Part shown: piece after piece, positions 10,018 to 20,914 of the stretch
Layout: each line of letters begins with the position of its first letter
How positions within the stretch are numbered: position 1 is the stretch's first letter
Notes under the pieces: generated by a model
Seen by the model: only the letters and a program-made list of their open reading frames with translations
Told to the model about the DNA's origin: nothing
Database searches by the model: none
NCBI GenBank assembly: GCA_964058805.1
Contig: CAXKVV010001495.1
Coordinates: 1 to 34,469, forward strand
Length of the DNA stretch: 34,469 nt
Origin: Schoenoplectus triqueter
Lineage: Eukaryota > Streptophyta > Magnoliopsida > Poales > Cyperaceae
Direction: 5' to 3'
Made by a program: the position numbers and the translations under genes

Positions 10018-11072
10018 TTTATGATTTATAGATCACATTAACCCATGTATCATAGATTTCCATCTTCAAAGTTCAAATGATTGATCCGATCGGTCAAAAT
10101 ATTTTTCATATGAAAATATACTCATTGATCAAATTTTATTTTATTTTTTAAGATAGGTGGAAATTTACTCCTTTTGAATGGATCATAATATTTAAACAAA
10201 GTAATTTTATAACTATAAAAAATAGTAAAAAATAAAATATATAATTCAGTCTACTAATAAATTTGGATATTAATGAGCTCTATAAAAGAGTTATTGAGAA
10301 GAATATGCTTCTCAACAATTTATTAGGTATATCTTCATTTATATTTTCGGACAGAGACGTTGTTATTATAAATTCTCAGGCAGAATTATTATAAGAAGCT
10401 GTGGATATACTTCTTCATATTGGGGTCCAGGGACAACTGAGGTCAGATGGTTTTACTAAAGATAAAGATTACAAATCTTTTTCAGATATACTTGGAGGGA
10501 AAGAAGGAAGATTTCGTGAGACTTTGCTTGGTAGACGGGTTGATTATTCAGGGCGTTCTGTCATTGTTGTGGGTCCTTATCTTTCATTACATCAATGTGG
10601 ATTACCTCGAGAAATGACAATGAAACTTTTCCAAGCATTTCTAATCCACCATCTAATTAGGAAACATTTCGCTTCTAACATAGCGACAGCTAAAAGGCTG
10701 ATTCAGGAGCGGAAAAAAGAACATATTGTATGGGAAACACTTAAAGAAGTTATGGAGGGGCATCCTATATTATTGAATAGAGCGCCCACTCTGCATAAAT
10801 TAGACATATTAGCTTTCTAACCCATTTTAGTAGAGGAGCGTGCTATTTATTTACAAGCTCTTTCGTCACCTCCATATTCACCACATCAGCTTCCCGGCAT
10901 ACAACTTTCCAAATCCATTTAAGTAGAGGAGTCTCTAAAAAACTTATACCCTACCTGGATGAGGGTTTTCCTATTTCATATGAAAATCATTTTGACTGAT
11001 CGGATTGACCATTTGAATTTTGAAGACAGAAAAACGGTTCATAGCACACATGTTATATGTGCTACGTGTAGC
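10018..11072. mobile_element. Copy of the 'GGGCTATGGTG' MITE with about 720 bp of foreign DNA inside
   Basis: The left part (about 10018-10254) aligns with the left two thirds of the complete copy at 8911-9295, down to the word CAGTCTAC at 10247-10254. The right part (10975-11072) resumes with TTCATATGAAAATCATTTTG and runs to TAGCACC. In the intact copy these two points are joined by about 10 bp, so 10255-10974 is an insertion replacing them. The outermost TIR bases are eroded on the left. On the right they stop at TAGCACC, where a Mutator-type repeat begins immediately. Most of the inserted DNA is an rpoC1 fragment, annotated separately. Confidence 0.75.
10255..10974 (+). pseudogene. rpoC1: rpoC1 fragment (plastid RNA polymerase beta' subunit), nuclear copy
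   Basis: Translation in one frame from 10260 to about 10855 gives a segment of the plastid-encoded RNA polymerase beta' subunit, which in chloroplasts forms part of the PEP core. Recognisable blocks are NELYKRVI (10272 on), [19 protein letters not shown] (about 10500-10556), [20 protein letters not shown] and [15 protein letters not shown] (about 10758-10802). Two in-frame stops, TAA at 10392-10394 and at 10818-10820, each sit where the family has Gln, so CAA to TAA is the simplest cause. A short insertion makes ERKKE near 10712. Similarity stops about 10855, before the catalytic NADFDGD motif, so the piece cannot function. There is no ATG start: the open stretch 10401-10820 begins at an internal GTG. 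10856-10974 is unidentified filler. The piece is a nuclear plastid insertion (NUPT) inside a MITE. Confidence 0.9.
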
Positions 11073-11190
11073 ACCGTTTCATAAAAATAATGAAACGCGC
11101 CACTGACAGTGGCGCGCTGCCATTCATATATTTGAAAATTTATGGTTCTCTTATTTTTTATAATATTAATTTAATAATTAATAAAAACTG
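11073..11190. mobile_element. Truncated copy of the palindrome-array Mutator-type MITE
   Basis: One palindrome unit (11093-11121, ACGCGCCACTGACAGTGGCG core) is followed by an AT-rich arm ending TAATAAAAACTG at 11190. This matches the right end of the complete element at 29401-29828. The left part is missing: the sequence is fused at 11072/11073 to the end of the rpoC1-bearing MITE. Confidence 0.75.
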
Positions 11191-11206
11191 GCAACGTGAT
11201 AAGGGC

Positions 11207-11648
11207 GGGGATCCCTTAGACAATGGGTCAATCATTATTTTGAAATCTTGACAATGATATTTAAAAAAAATAAAATCATTTGAATTATATACATCGATGT
11301 TACTTTAAATTTAATGTAATCTAGATATCATTTTATAGTCCATCATCAAATATTATCAAATATTATCAAAATTTGATATCATTTATAATAGTTATAATTT
11401 AACAGTCTTTAATAGATCATCAAATAATAATTAAATTACATTAAATTTGAAATACTATCAATTTATAAGTTATAAGGTCAAAAATACATATATAAACTTT
11501 TTATTTTTATTTTATTTCCAATTTTTAGAATGCTATTATAATTTAAAGAATATATATAAACTTATTTTTATTTTTAATATTTTTATATTTTTTTAAAATA
11601 TTATTGTTAAAATTATCAAAATAATCTATTGTTAAGGGATCCTTCCCC
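11207..11648. mobile_element. Fold-back MITE with GGATCC ends (copy B)
   Basis: The left end GGGGATCCCTTAGACAATG (11207) and the right end, the complement of GGATCCCTTAACAATAG plus outer GGGG (to 11648), are inverted. The internal inverted words include GTCTTTAATAGATCATCAAAT (11403 on), facing ATAGTCCATCATCAAAT (11336 on). It shares ends and inner layout with copy A at 8064-8419 but is about 85 bp longer. There is no coding sequence. Confidence 0.65.
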
Positions 11649-11649
11649 T

Positions 11650-11830
11650 CAGTGGCGGAGCTTGACCAAAAATTACGGAGGAGTTAAAAAAAATATATAT
11701 ACCTTAGATATCACATCTCATATTGTGAGGGTGAAATGAAAAATTATCATAATTACACTATAAAGTATCATAAATCTGTATACTAATTTTTAATTTTTAG
11801 GAGGGTTCCTCCAGTCCTAATTCTGCTGAG
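11650..11830. mobile_element. Probable hAT-type MITE, eroded right end
   Basis: The left end CAGTGGCGGAGCTTGACC is a common plant hAT MITE terminus. The right end, near TCCTAATTCTGCTGAG, looks like a mutated complement of it. Spacing (about 180 bp) fits. No 8-bp target duplication could be seen, so the boundaries are tentative. It directly abuts the preceding GGATCC MITE. Confidence 0.5.
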
Positions 11831-13834
11831 GGCGTTTATTAGACTTGTATTGTAGTAAATGACAATAATTAGATATAATGCTCCATAATAAATTTTAACT
11901 TTTGGGGGAAAACTTTCACTAGCTTGGAAACTGTATGGTAACCCAGAATATGCATGCATGAATTTTGTTATGCCTGAAAACGTTGGGTAACTATTCTCTA
12001 GAGATAGTTTTTATGTAGAGAGTTTTCAAAGGTTAATCCGGATGGTTCGTTTTAATTACAACAATTGTGAAGAAATCTAAACATAAATTTTAATGCACGA
12101 AGGATATATTATTGTTAAATCGGGATCATTGATTTTTAATTAAACGGATTAGATAAAAAATAGTCCTCCTGGAGAACTTTTTTCATCTTCAAACTATGTT
12201 CTTCCGGAAAACGATAAGCCCTGGACATATTTTAGTGTCTAGGGTTCGCAAATTTATGCAGAGATAATCTCTTATAAATAAACTAAGTAGAAATTAAATT
12301 CGTGAACGTTTATCATTTTTTTGATTCATTACTGTTTATCAGTACAATATTTTTTTATAATGCGAATGTCTGGATAAGTATTAAACGAGTGCTCTCCTCA
12401 AATGTGAACAAGTTGTGTCAAAAAAGAGACGCGACGTAAAGACGTAAAGTATTCACTTTCTAATATTGGGTTTTCAATTGAAATATTAATTTGATATTGT
12501 TTGTGAAAAATATCAAGATCCATTGCATATCTGGCCCTTCTTTTCCTATTTTTTTAACATTCACATCTAATAATGCTACGTCTCATTTGACTTCACCTGT
12601 ACTTCTTGACTACGTCTCGTGCAAATGCAAATGATACATGCAGGATGCAGCCCAGAGTTTATCGATTTCTATTCACTGGTCAGTGACTGTGTGCCAGGTA
12701 TGTAACCCATGTTACATGCACAGTGAGATAACTAGAATCGTTATGAGGGGAACTCATAAGGTTTTGAAGTAGTACCGTTGCCATCATTATCATGACAAAG
12801 AGACATGATTTCTGATGAGTCTGGTCAACATCATCAACCCCCTTTCTGTATTTTATAAATTAACCCATGGGATTTTGCCGGGAAAACATACAAATTTAAA
12901 AATAGTTTAGATCTTGTTTTGAACTTTGAAGAAGCATCTGCAACAGAAAAATGAATTGTCTTTATCTTGTAATTTGCCTAACAAGAACTGGTGGAACAGC
13001 TACTATTACTGGTGGATTTGTCTAAACGGAAAAGTTAAAATGTGATGGGACCTGTTCTTTGTTTTGCTCGCTAATATTGTAATGTGAATTTAAGATGTTA
13101 AATTTTTAATACATAAAAAAAATTAAATTTTTAAACTTTCAAGTATATCACATCATCAATTTTCTTTACCATTAATTTTATTTAAATCTTTTTATCTTGT
13201 TAAATTTAAGGGTTTATATGAAATAATTTTTCTCTCCTCATTTAAAATAACATGTGTAATGTACTTCTGGTAAAACTTAACCATTAAAACGATCTAATTT
13301 TTATATGATCATTTATGGATAATTATATATTTAAGTATATTATTTATTATTCTAATTATCATTATTACCTAGCATTTAAAAATATTGTATCTATATTTTC
13401 TTTAATACAAAATTTTATTAAATGTATTTAAAATTTTATATTATTAATAAAGCGGAACTATATTCCGATTTCCCGTCAAAATTTTGTCGAGTTTCAAAAT
13501 TTAAATATCATATAGCATGAAAAAAGTTTCTCCCACACTTCTCCTCTGAATATTCTTTTTTTTTTAACAAATGGGATTCCCATAAGCACTATCATATATT
13601 ACTTTGTTATGCCTCTAATAATTTCCTTTGAACAAAGTGCCTTAGTTTATTTTTAAGAGCATGCAAACTGTACTCCTATAAAAAAAAATTCAGAAAAATC
13701 TCTGCCTTTTTATAACTATATGATTGTCTATACAGAACATATAAATACTATCGATAGTAATATGCATATTTTTTTATTACACAAATGGATACTCGGACCA
13801 ACAAAAAATCATTCTTCAAAATGATGACCACCCA
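11831..13834. other. AT-rich intergenic DNA, no gene seen
   Basis: About 2 kb without coding signals or an unambiguous element. A weak inverted pairing around 11995-12185 might be another small MITE, but its ends could not be matched. 12600-12760 is slightly more GC-rich and has short palindromes such as ATGTAACCCATGTTACAT (12700-12717). Confidence 0.35.
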
Positions 13835-13942
13835 CCTAATCGTCCTAATCATTAATTAAACACATCTAAATTAATCAAATAAAATTTATCTAATCATTCT
13901 AATCACTAATTAAGTACATATAAATTAATCAAATAAAATTTT
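13835..13942. repeat. 54-bp tandem duplication
   Basis: Two imperfect copies, 13835-13888 and 13889-13942. Both end in AAATTAATCAAATAAAATTT and differ at about nine positions, mostly transitions. It lies at the left border of the fold-back element copy that follows. Confidence 0.8.
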
Positions 13943-13969
13943 TGAATTAAGCATGTGCTATATTCATTC

Positions 13970-14420
13970 TTAACGGGCATACACATGTTTTTAACATGCA
14001 CAATAGTAATAAACATATTTCATTTTCAATATGAATATCCATGATAACAGATATAAACATACATGATAATAAGTATGAACATGTTGAACAAATTAAAATT
14101 CATTCTTAATAATGATGAGTGTCTGACACCCTATGCGTCCAGTCACTCAATCGAAAAAACATAAAATACCGATATAAATGTTCATACTTGAAATGAATAT
14201 AGTTCATATCGAATCAATGAGGTATTCATACTTAGTTATCGTGATGTTCATATTTGATGACTTGTTAGAAATAAAAAAAATATTGAAAATAAAAAGTTGA
14301 AAGAGAAAACAATTGAGATATATATATTTGAGAATAAAAAAATTACAAAACATGAAAAGTCAGAATACAAAACAGTTGGGGGATAAATTTGAGGGATTTT
14401 TACTAATAATGAGATCCAAT
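13970..14420. mobile_element. Single-arm copy of the 3.5-4.5 kb fold-back family
   Basis: This segment aligns with the reverse complement of about 4060-4500. Shared words include TTTTCAATATGAAT, GATAACAGATAT, TTCTTAATAATGATGAG, CACCCTATGCGTCCAGTC and GAGAAAACAATTGAGA. Only one arm and part of the loop are present. The plus-strand frame at 14313-14504 lies at its edge and is not considered coding. Confidence 0.6.
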
Positions 14421-14604
14421 ACAAAGTTGGACTTTGCTATTTCACACCAAGTAAATAAGAGACAAATTCAACAGAAGAAAAAAGTAAGACACTCAAGGAC
14501 TTAATACTCAATCTAAGCAAGTAAACAAGAATTCGACTTTCAATTAAGATTAATAAGTGTATTTGAATGAGCTAATTTGAGTTCAAAATGGATTTAACAA
14601 GGTT

Positions 14605-17600
14605 TCTAATATATCAGAAGGTAGTAGGTATGTAGGGTCCTTAACAGACAAGTTCAGAGAGTTGGTTGATACTGCAATTAGGAGACACATTAATATCTTA
14701 TATGTTCAGGAGATTAAATAGACGGATCAGAAGGCTAAGGAGGTGGAAAATACAGGCTACAAATTATGGTACACAGGAAAATAACGAAATAAAAATGATG
14801 TAGGCATCTTAATTGATAAGAGACTCAAGAATGAAGTTATCGCAATTAGGAGACAAGGGGACATGATCATCATGATCAAATTGATTTTTTGGAGATTTGG
14901 TCATGATCGTCATAAGTGCATATGCCCCACAAATAAGTTTGAGTGATGATGTCAAGAAACAATTCTACGAAGACTTAGAGGACATGATTAGAGAAGAGCC
15001 TAGCAGTGAAAAACCCTTCATTGGAGGAGATCTTAATGGTCACATTGGCACAGTTAGAGGGAGGTTTTGAGAGGGTACATGGGGGGTTTTGGATATGATG
15101 AACAGAATCAAGAGAGAAAATACATCTTGAACTTCACTATAGTTTACGATCTCATGGTAGCGAATACCTTCTTTAGAAAGAAAAAAATGCATTTAATTAC
15201 TTTCAGTAGCGTCCTGACTAGAAGGGAGGAGAGACCAAACATAACGAATTGTAAGGTTATACCTGGCGAGTGTGTTGTCACACAATATAAACTTTTGGTG
15301 GCTGATTTTTGTTTTCAAGTATGCGTTCGGCGAGATAGAGGCATGAAAATAACAAGAATGAGGTGGTGTAAGCTCAAATGGGACGTTTCTCAGGACCTTA
15401 AGAATAAAGTTATTGCAGAAGGATCGTGGAACAAAAGTGGAGATGCAGATAATATGTGGAAGGAGATGACGACTCACATTCGGAAAATGACTATAAAGTT
15501 CATTGGAGTAACTAGAGAAAATAAACGTGAACCTAAAGACACTTGGTGGTGGAATGATAATGTACAAAAAACTATCAATGAGAAGAAATAATGTTATAAA
15601 CGTTTACATCATAACATGAGTGATGAAAACATACAGAAGTACAAAGAAAAACTAGATGAAATACAAAGAAAATTGTGAGCGAAGTAAGGGATCAGGCATA
15701 CATGGAGCTATATTGGAAATTAGATACGAAATAGGGCGAAAATGATGTCCATGAGATGGCTAAACTTCGAGAAAAGAAGACAAGAGACTTCAACCAAATT
15801 AAATGTATTATGGATGAGACTGATAGACTTTTGGTGAAGGATGAGGAGATTAAGAACATATGAAAAAAATACGTCGACAAGCTATTCAACGATGAGAGTG
15901 AGAAAACCGCGAGAGTTGGATGACTCAATTGACACCAACATGCGATTTGTTTGGAGAATTTAAAAGTCTGATGTGAAAGAAACTTTAAAAAAGATGGAAA
16001 CATGTAAGGTGTTAGGACCATATGACATTCCAATTGAGGTATGAAGATGTCTTGGAGATATAGTAAGAGTGTGGCTCACTAAACTATTTAATATCATTTT
16101 TCGGTCCAATAAGATGCTTGATGAGTGGAGAAGTATATTAGTACCAATCTTCAAGAATAAAATAGATATTCAAAGTTATACTAATTATAGAAGAATTAAG
16201 CTCATGAGTCATACCATGAAGTTTTTGGAGAGAGTGATCGAGCACCGTTTAAGAAAACTGACAACTGTCTCTAAAAATCAGTTTGATTTTATGGTTGGGA
16301 GGTCCACTATGGAGTCGATTTTCTTGATAAAACAACTTATGGAGAGACATCGGGAACAGAAGAAGCACCTACATACGATATATATTTATTGATTTAGAGA
16401 AAGCGTATGATAAAATACCGAGAAATATCATGTGGTGGAGGCTCAAAATGAAACTAGTCCCAACAAAGTACGTTACCCTTATTAATGATATGCACACAAA
16501 CGTTGTGACTTGTGTCAGAGCATGTGACGGTGAGTTCTTTTAAGATAAGATTACATCAAGGGTCAGCATTAAGTCAATATATTTTCACCTTAGTGATGGA
16601 CGAGATCACAAATGACATATAAGGAAATATTCCTTGATGTATGATCTTTGCTGATGATGTGGTGATGATTGATAAGAGCAAAATTAGAGTCAATCAGAAA
16701 CTAAAGTTGTGGAGATAAATTTTAGATTCAAAAAGTTGCAGACTTAGTTGGACCAAAACTTAATATATGAGGTGTCAGTTCAGCAGAGTAAACTCATATG
16801 ACGGAGATGTTAGTTTGGATGGATTAGTAGTATCCATGAATGACATATTTCGGTATTTGAGATCGATCTTGCAGAGTGAAGGAGAGATCGATGAAGATGT
16901 TAGTCATAGAATAATAGTTGGATGACAAAAATGAAGATAATCATCTGGTGTTTTTTGTGAAAAGAAGGTCCCAAACAAACTAAAAGACAAGTTCTATAAG
17001 ACGGCGATTAGACCCGCGATGATGTACGACGCATAATGTTGGACTATAAAAGGACAACACGTCAAGAAGATGAGTGTAGCTGAAATGTGAATGTTGTGTT
17101 GGATATGTGGCCACATAAGAAAAGATCGAATCAGAAATGATGATATTATGCACAAACTTGGGGTAGCACCAATTCAAAAGAAGCTAGTCCAATATCATTT
17201 ATGATAGTTTGGTCATACCCAACGAATACCTCCTGAAGCACCAGGACGCAACGGTATTCTGAGTCGTCCTGAAAATACAAGAAGAAGAATAGGTTTACCG
17301 AGACTGAAATAGGAGGAAGTAATAAAAATAGATTTGAAGGAATAAAATATATCCAAAGAGCTTGCTTTGGATATGAGTGCTTGGAAGATGGTGATTCAGT
17401 ACTTGAACCATGATATAGGAGTTAGAGTCTAATAGTAGAATTATAGACTTCATGTTCTTAGATTTTTAGGATTTTAAAATTTAGAATTTAGAAATAGATT
17501 TTAAAAATAGATGTTGAGAAATATGATTTTAAGATTTAGAATTTAGAATTAAGTTTTAAAATAGATTTTGAGTATTTAAAAATAGGTTTATTGTATTATT

Positions 17601-17662
17601 TTTATTGTTATTATTGCTATTACTATTAGCATATTATCAGCATCATTATCATCTTTATTTAA

Positions 17663-17695
<33 letters not shown>

Positions 17696-17838
17696 TTATT
17701 TTCTTTTTCTTTCATCATACTTATTATTATCACTGATATTTGTGATCTTTTATTTTGTGCTTTCCGATTGGGTTTCATTTCTAGCCTACCCTAATTTATT
17801 TGGGATTAAAGGCTTTATTGTTGTTGTCTAATATATCA
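14605..17838 (+). mobile_element. RTE-type LINE, decayed, with 12-bp target duplication
   Basis: The body is 14617-17826, between perfect copies of TCTAATATATCA at 14605-14616 and 17827-17838. One long ORF, now broken by stops and frameshifts, encodes an APE-like endonuclease and then a reverse transcriptase. Endonuclease: VQEIK (Glu at 14710-14712), ISAYAP (about 14910) and GGDLNGH (15023-15043). Between TFSS and VLTRREER (15210/15211) the expected SQIDF-type block is missing, an apparent in-frame deletion. RT: GPYDIPIE (16015-16038), DLEKAYDK (16391-16414), HQGSALS (16554-16574) and FADD (16647-16658). A C-terminal FGH...PPEAP block is near 17200-17240. Several stops fall at Trp codons (14719, 16042). 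The 3' UTR has a (TTA)n run (17660-17695) and ends in the plant RTE tail AAAGGCTTTATTGTTGTTG. The 5' end starts at the N-terminus of the ORF, so the 5' UTR is missing. Longest open pieces: 15067-15591 and 16069-16392. Confidence 0.93.
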
Positions 17839-17934
17839 ACGATGGTGATTGCTCAAGAGGCGCTAAATTTTGCTATTTTTGAAAAAAAAATATTTGAATG
17901 AACGAACAACCCCTTTACATATGTCTTCAGAAAC

Positions 17935-18119
17935 TAGAGGTGGTAATTGGGCGTGTCGGATCGGGGTCGGGTCGGGTCAATTTATATATTATATTTTTTT
18001 CAGATATTTGATGAATTTCGATTTGATTGAAAGTCATTTGATCTCAGATCGGATCGAATCAGATTCAAATTCGGATGAATCGGACAAATTTTGAATCGGA
18101 TTGAATTCTGCCACCACTA
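17935..18119. mobile_element. hAT-type MITE, GGTGG...CCACC ends
   Basis: The left end TAGAGGTGGTAATTGGG and the right end AATTCTGCCACCACTA are inverted. Just inside, the left has GGGTCGGGTCGGGTC and the right has GATCGGATCGAATC-type repeats, a familiar plant subterminal pattern. CAGAAACT occurs on both sides (17928-17935 overlapping the left end; 18123-18130 on the right), suggesting a target duplication with about 3 extra bases on the right. The 74-codon frame 17870-18094 is inside it and not a gene. Confidence 0.65.
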
Positions 18120-19221
18120 CCCCAGAAACTGCCCAAAAAGTAGGTTTTTGTGTTAAGCTGTTGTAAGGCTCTTGAGTCTTACCACGGCTTACCATAAAAT
18201 TTCAAATTTAGCAGTTAATTTTGGACCGTAGTGGCGTAAGCCCTCGTAACAGCTCGGAGCCTTACACAAACAGCTTGTGTTTTTCCGTAAAGTTTTGTCT
18301 GAAATTTTCTCATTCAAATTTACAAAAGCAAAGTTCAGATAAACTATGCAATTTTAAATGCTTGAAGCTTTCCATTTGATTTTTTTTTTGTCAAATCAAT
18401 TCATCTTGCAAATCTTGATCCTCATAAATATAAATTATAAAATTCAATTTTATTGTCTACAAATCGTCAAATAACTGAAAAAATATTGTCTACTATATTG
18501 TACATTTTTATGTAACTTCTTATTTAAAATGTGTTATCCCCCCCCCCTCTCCGATTAATGCCCTTTATTTTTCGGCGACGCATTCCATGCGTCAGGCACG
18601 AAACTGTCATCTTTTTCTTGTAACTCGCTATGTCTGAAATTGTCCCTTTACAATTATCAAAAAAAAAAAAAATCGTCCCTTTACTTTTTCTTTTTTACCT
18701 GCATTATCCTGAAAAGTCCGTCTATTATATTTGAAGGCGATTCATCATTCATATTGTTAATTGGTAATAATTAAGTTGATAATTCTGATAATATTCTTTC
18801 AGTAAATCCAGAGAAAAAAAAAAGAAAAAAGTTTAACTATTTTCTTGAATTTTTTAGATCGTTGGGTTTTCAAATGTTATGCAATCTTAAGTATCACTTT
18901 GTCCATTAAAAATCATTAAATCTTAAATATTACAAAATTTGATGCAATTCTGATACTTGAAACACAATCAGTAATAATTTCTATACTTATTTTTGTTGGT
19001 AACACTATATTATTAACACATATTTGGTTAATTAGCCCACACTCTATTATTAATATCTCTTTAATATCTTTTAAAAAGGAACCCCAACTTACATATTAGC
19101 TAGGTTATTAATTAACCCACACTCTGTTATGAATTTTCAACTTTTTATATATGCCCAATGATTCATTAATATTCTAATATGAACGTGGAAATCCTAAATG
19201 AGAACCATTTTTTAATCTAAT
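18120..19221. other. AT-rich intergenic DNA, no gene seen
   Basis: 18135-18290 is a slightly GC-richer patch containing GTAAGGCTCTTGAGTCTTACC and related inverted words (GGTAAG...CTTACC type), possibly a small inverted repeat. C-run at 18540-18548 and A-run at 18659-18671. An imperfect direct repeat around CCCACACTCTnTTAT is at 19037-19053 and 19110-19127. No open frame of note. Confidence 0.35.
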
Positions 19222-19330
19222 ATCAAAATACAACACTCTTTATGTGAGAGATCGTGAGTTTAAAATTTGAATGAGAATTTTTATAAACAATATGAAATAT
19301 AAAATTTGAAAGAACTCTCATCTATTCGAT
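19222..19330 (+). mobile_element. Possible third SINE copy, degraded
   Basis: GAGATCGTGAGTTTAAAATT followed by TATAAACAATATGAAAT and a terminal CTCTCATCTATTCGATCAAAAA resembles the body and tail of the SINE copies at 1897-2018 and 23194-23320. The promoter half is weak and no target duplication was found. Confidence 0.4.
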
Positions 19331-20914
19331 CAAAAACATACAAATCCTACTTATTCCCTCGGAGGCCAGCTGCAATGGCGCAATGGCACAAGTAGAGAAA
19401 ACTGTTAGGACTAACAAAACAGAGAATTCAAGCCCGGGTCTCTCGGTGCCAAGTGCCAACCAACCAAAAGGAAGAAAACCCTACATGGGGCCTCCAAATT
19501 CAAATCCAAATCCTCTGTTACATATTCTTGACACATGTTTCGTTATTACACTTCAGTCCCACCACGCTCACAATAGTTCATCTCCGTGAGTAACAAGTGT
19601 ATACATGGACCCTCTATCATTTCAGTAGCTGCATGAATTTTATGCCTCACGATTAATTAATCCCATTGGTTCGGTTCAAATCTAATGTACAAGATTTGAT
19701 ATGATTTATAAGACATTTTATAGAATTTTGGGGAAATTTCCTAATGAAAGGTGTAGCACTCTTGTCATAGTTTTATGCCAGAAAAACTATCGCAGCAGAA
19801 TGTGAACTCATAATAACAAAACTCCATGATTTATTGATATATTTCAACATCTCAGAGACTTGTCACATAAAATTTGTATCTGTAGAAAACTTGTAGGAGA
19901 GAGATTATATATTTGTATGCCCATCCACATGTTATTTGTTAACTGTGCACACTGGAGCTAAACTGTAATATTGGGTAAACAGGAGAAAATTAGGCTGATG
20001 TGTTATTGCTTCATTATTTGGACCCAGATGCACAGTTGTCATGCTGTTAAGCCCAGCAGGTGGTGTCTGATTTGAGCACTCATAGATCCATTTTTTTGTC
20101 AGGAATGGGGAACAGATTCCTCCCCAAACAATTCTTGTTCCTCTTTTTAGGTCAAGAATGGCTCCATCCTTGTTTAATTTGTTAACAGTTCATTTCAAAG
20201 TTGGCAGCTTGTTGCCTTGCATTGTTACATCCATTTCAAACAGACTTGCTTGTTGCTGTGACAAATTCAGAGATAGTAGATTAAATTAAAAAGACAACAT
20301 AACCCAAGCCAGAAATTTGGCAAGCATTAAAGCAACTTTTGTTCTTGCATTTTTGGCATTTTAATTATCAATATCAGAGGAATCCTTGGACGATTGCGTG
20401 TCAGCCGTTCATCTACATAAAGATCGGTGCAAGAGCGCATCTCAAAGCAACCGACTGGCTGATTTGTATTCACCAGTGATCAGACACGAAAATAGTAGTG
20501 GGCATGCATTGATTGTTTGTAAAGTAGTAGTGCCAGTTGGGCCCACCAGGCATTTATTGAAAGCCTTGCTGAGCTGTGCAGTACTGGTGAGGTGGTTCAA
20601 GGTTTTTCCCTAGTGATCAATGTTGCCAACCTAATTCATGGAAATGTAAATAAGAACTGAATACTTCCATCCTTTTTTTTTTGTTTGACCTCATTCCTTT
20701 TCTCTGAGTTTGAAAGCTCTTTGTCAATTTTACCAATAGTGGATCACTTTATAGATGTTGGTTGTAAGAGTAAGTAATCAATTTTCATAAAAAAAGAGAG
20801 TAAGTAATCAATGTTGGAGCTCTCCATCAAAAGATTTCATTAAGCATCTTTGCGTGTTGATATGCGAGAGAAAACTCAAAATAAAATAATTAATTTAACG
20901 AGGAGGGTTCAAAT
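19331..20914. other. Moderate-GC, low-repeat DNA with two short open frames, no gene called
   Basis: Composition between 19360-19590 and 19970-20640 is more balanced than the surroundings, suggesting non-transposon DNA. The frames 19383-19589 (68 codons, from ATG) and 20386-20613 (75 codons, from TTG) are open but match nothing I know. The second contains the promoter-like word GGGCCCACCAGG at 20537-20548. A short direct repeat, GAGTAAGTAATCAAT, occurs at 20767-20781 and 20798-20812. This could be regulatory or non-coding transcript sequence. I have no proof either way. Confidence 0.3.

Noticed and set aside
10401..10820. A 139-codon open frame as a functional nuclear rpoC1 gene
   Set aside because: It begins at an internal GTG, is preceded and followed by in-frame TAA codons in conserved sequence, lacks the NADFDGD catalytic motif and has no transit peptide or promoter context.
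11995..12185. Another small MITE with TTAATCCGG / CTAATCCG inverted words
   Set aside because: Pairing is weak and the ends and target duplication could not be matched.
15067..15591. A 174-codon open frame as an independent gene
   Set aside because: It is the endonuclease C-terminus and linker of the decayed RTE LINE.
16069..16392. A 107-codon open frame as an independent gene
   Set aside because: It is the finger region of the LINE reverse transcriptase, cut off by a frameshift just before the catalytic DLEKAYDK block.
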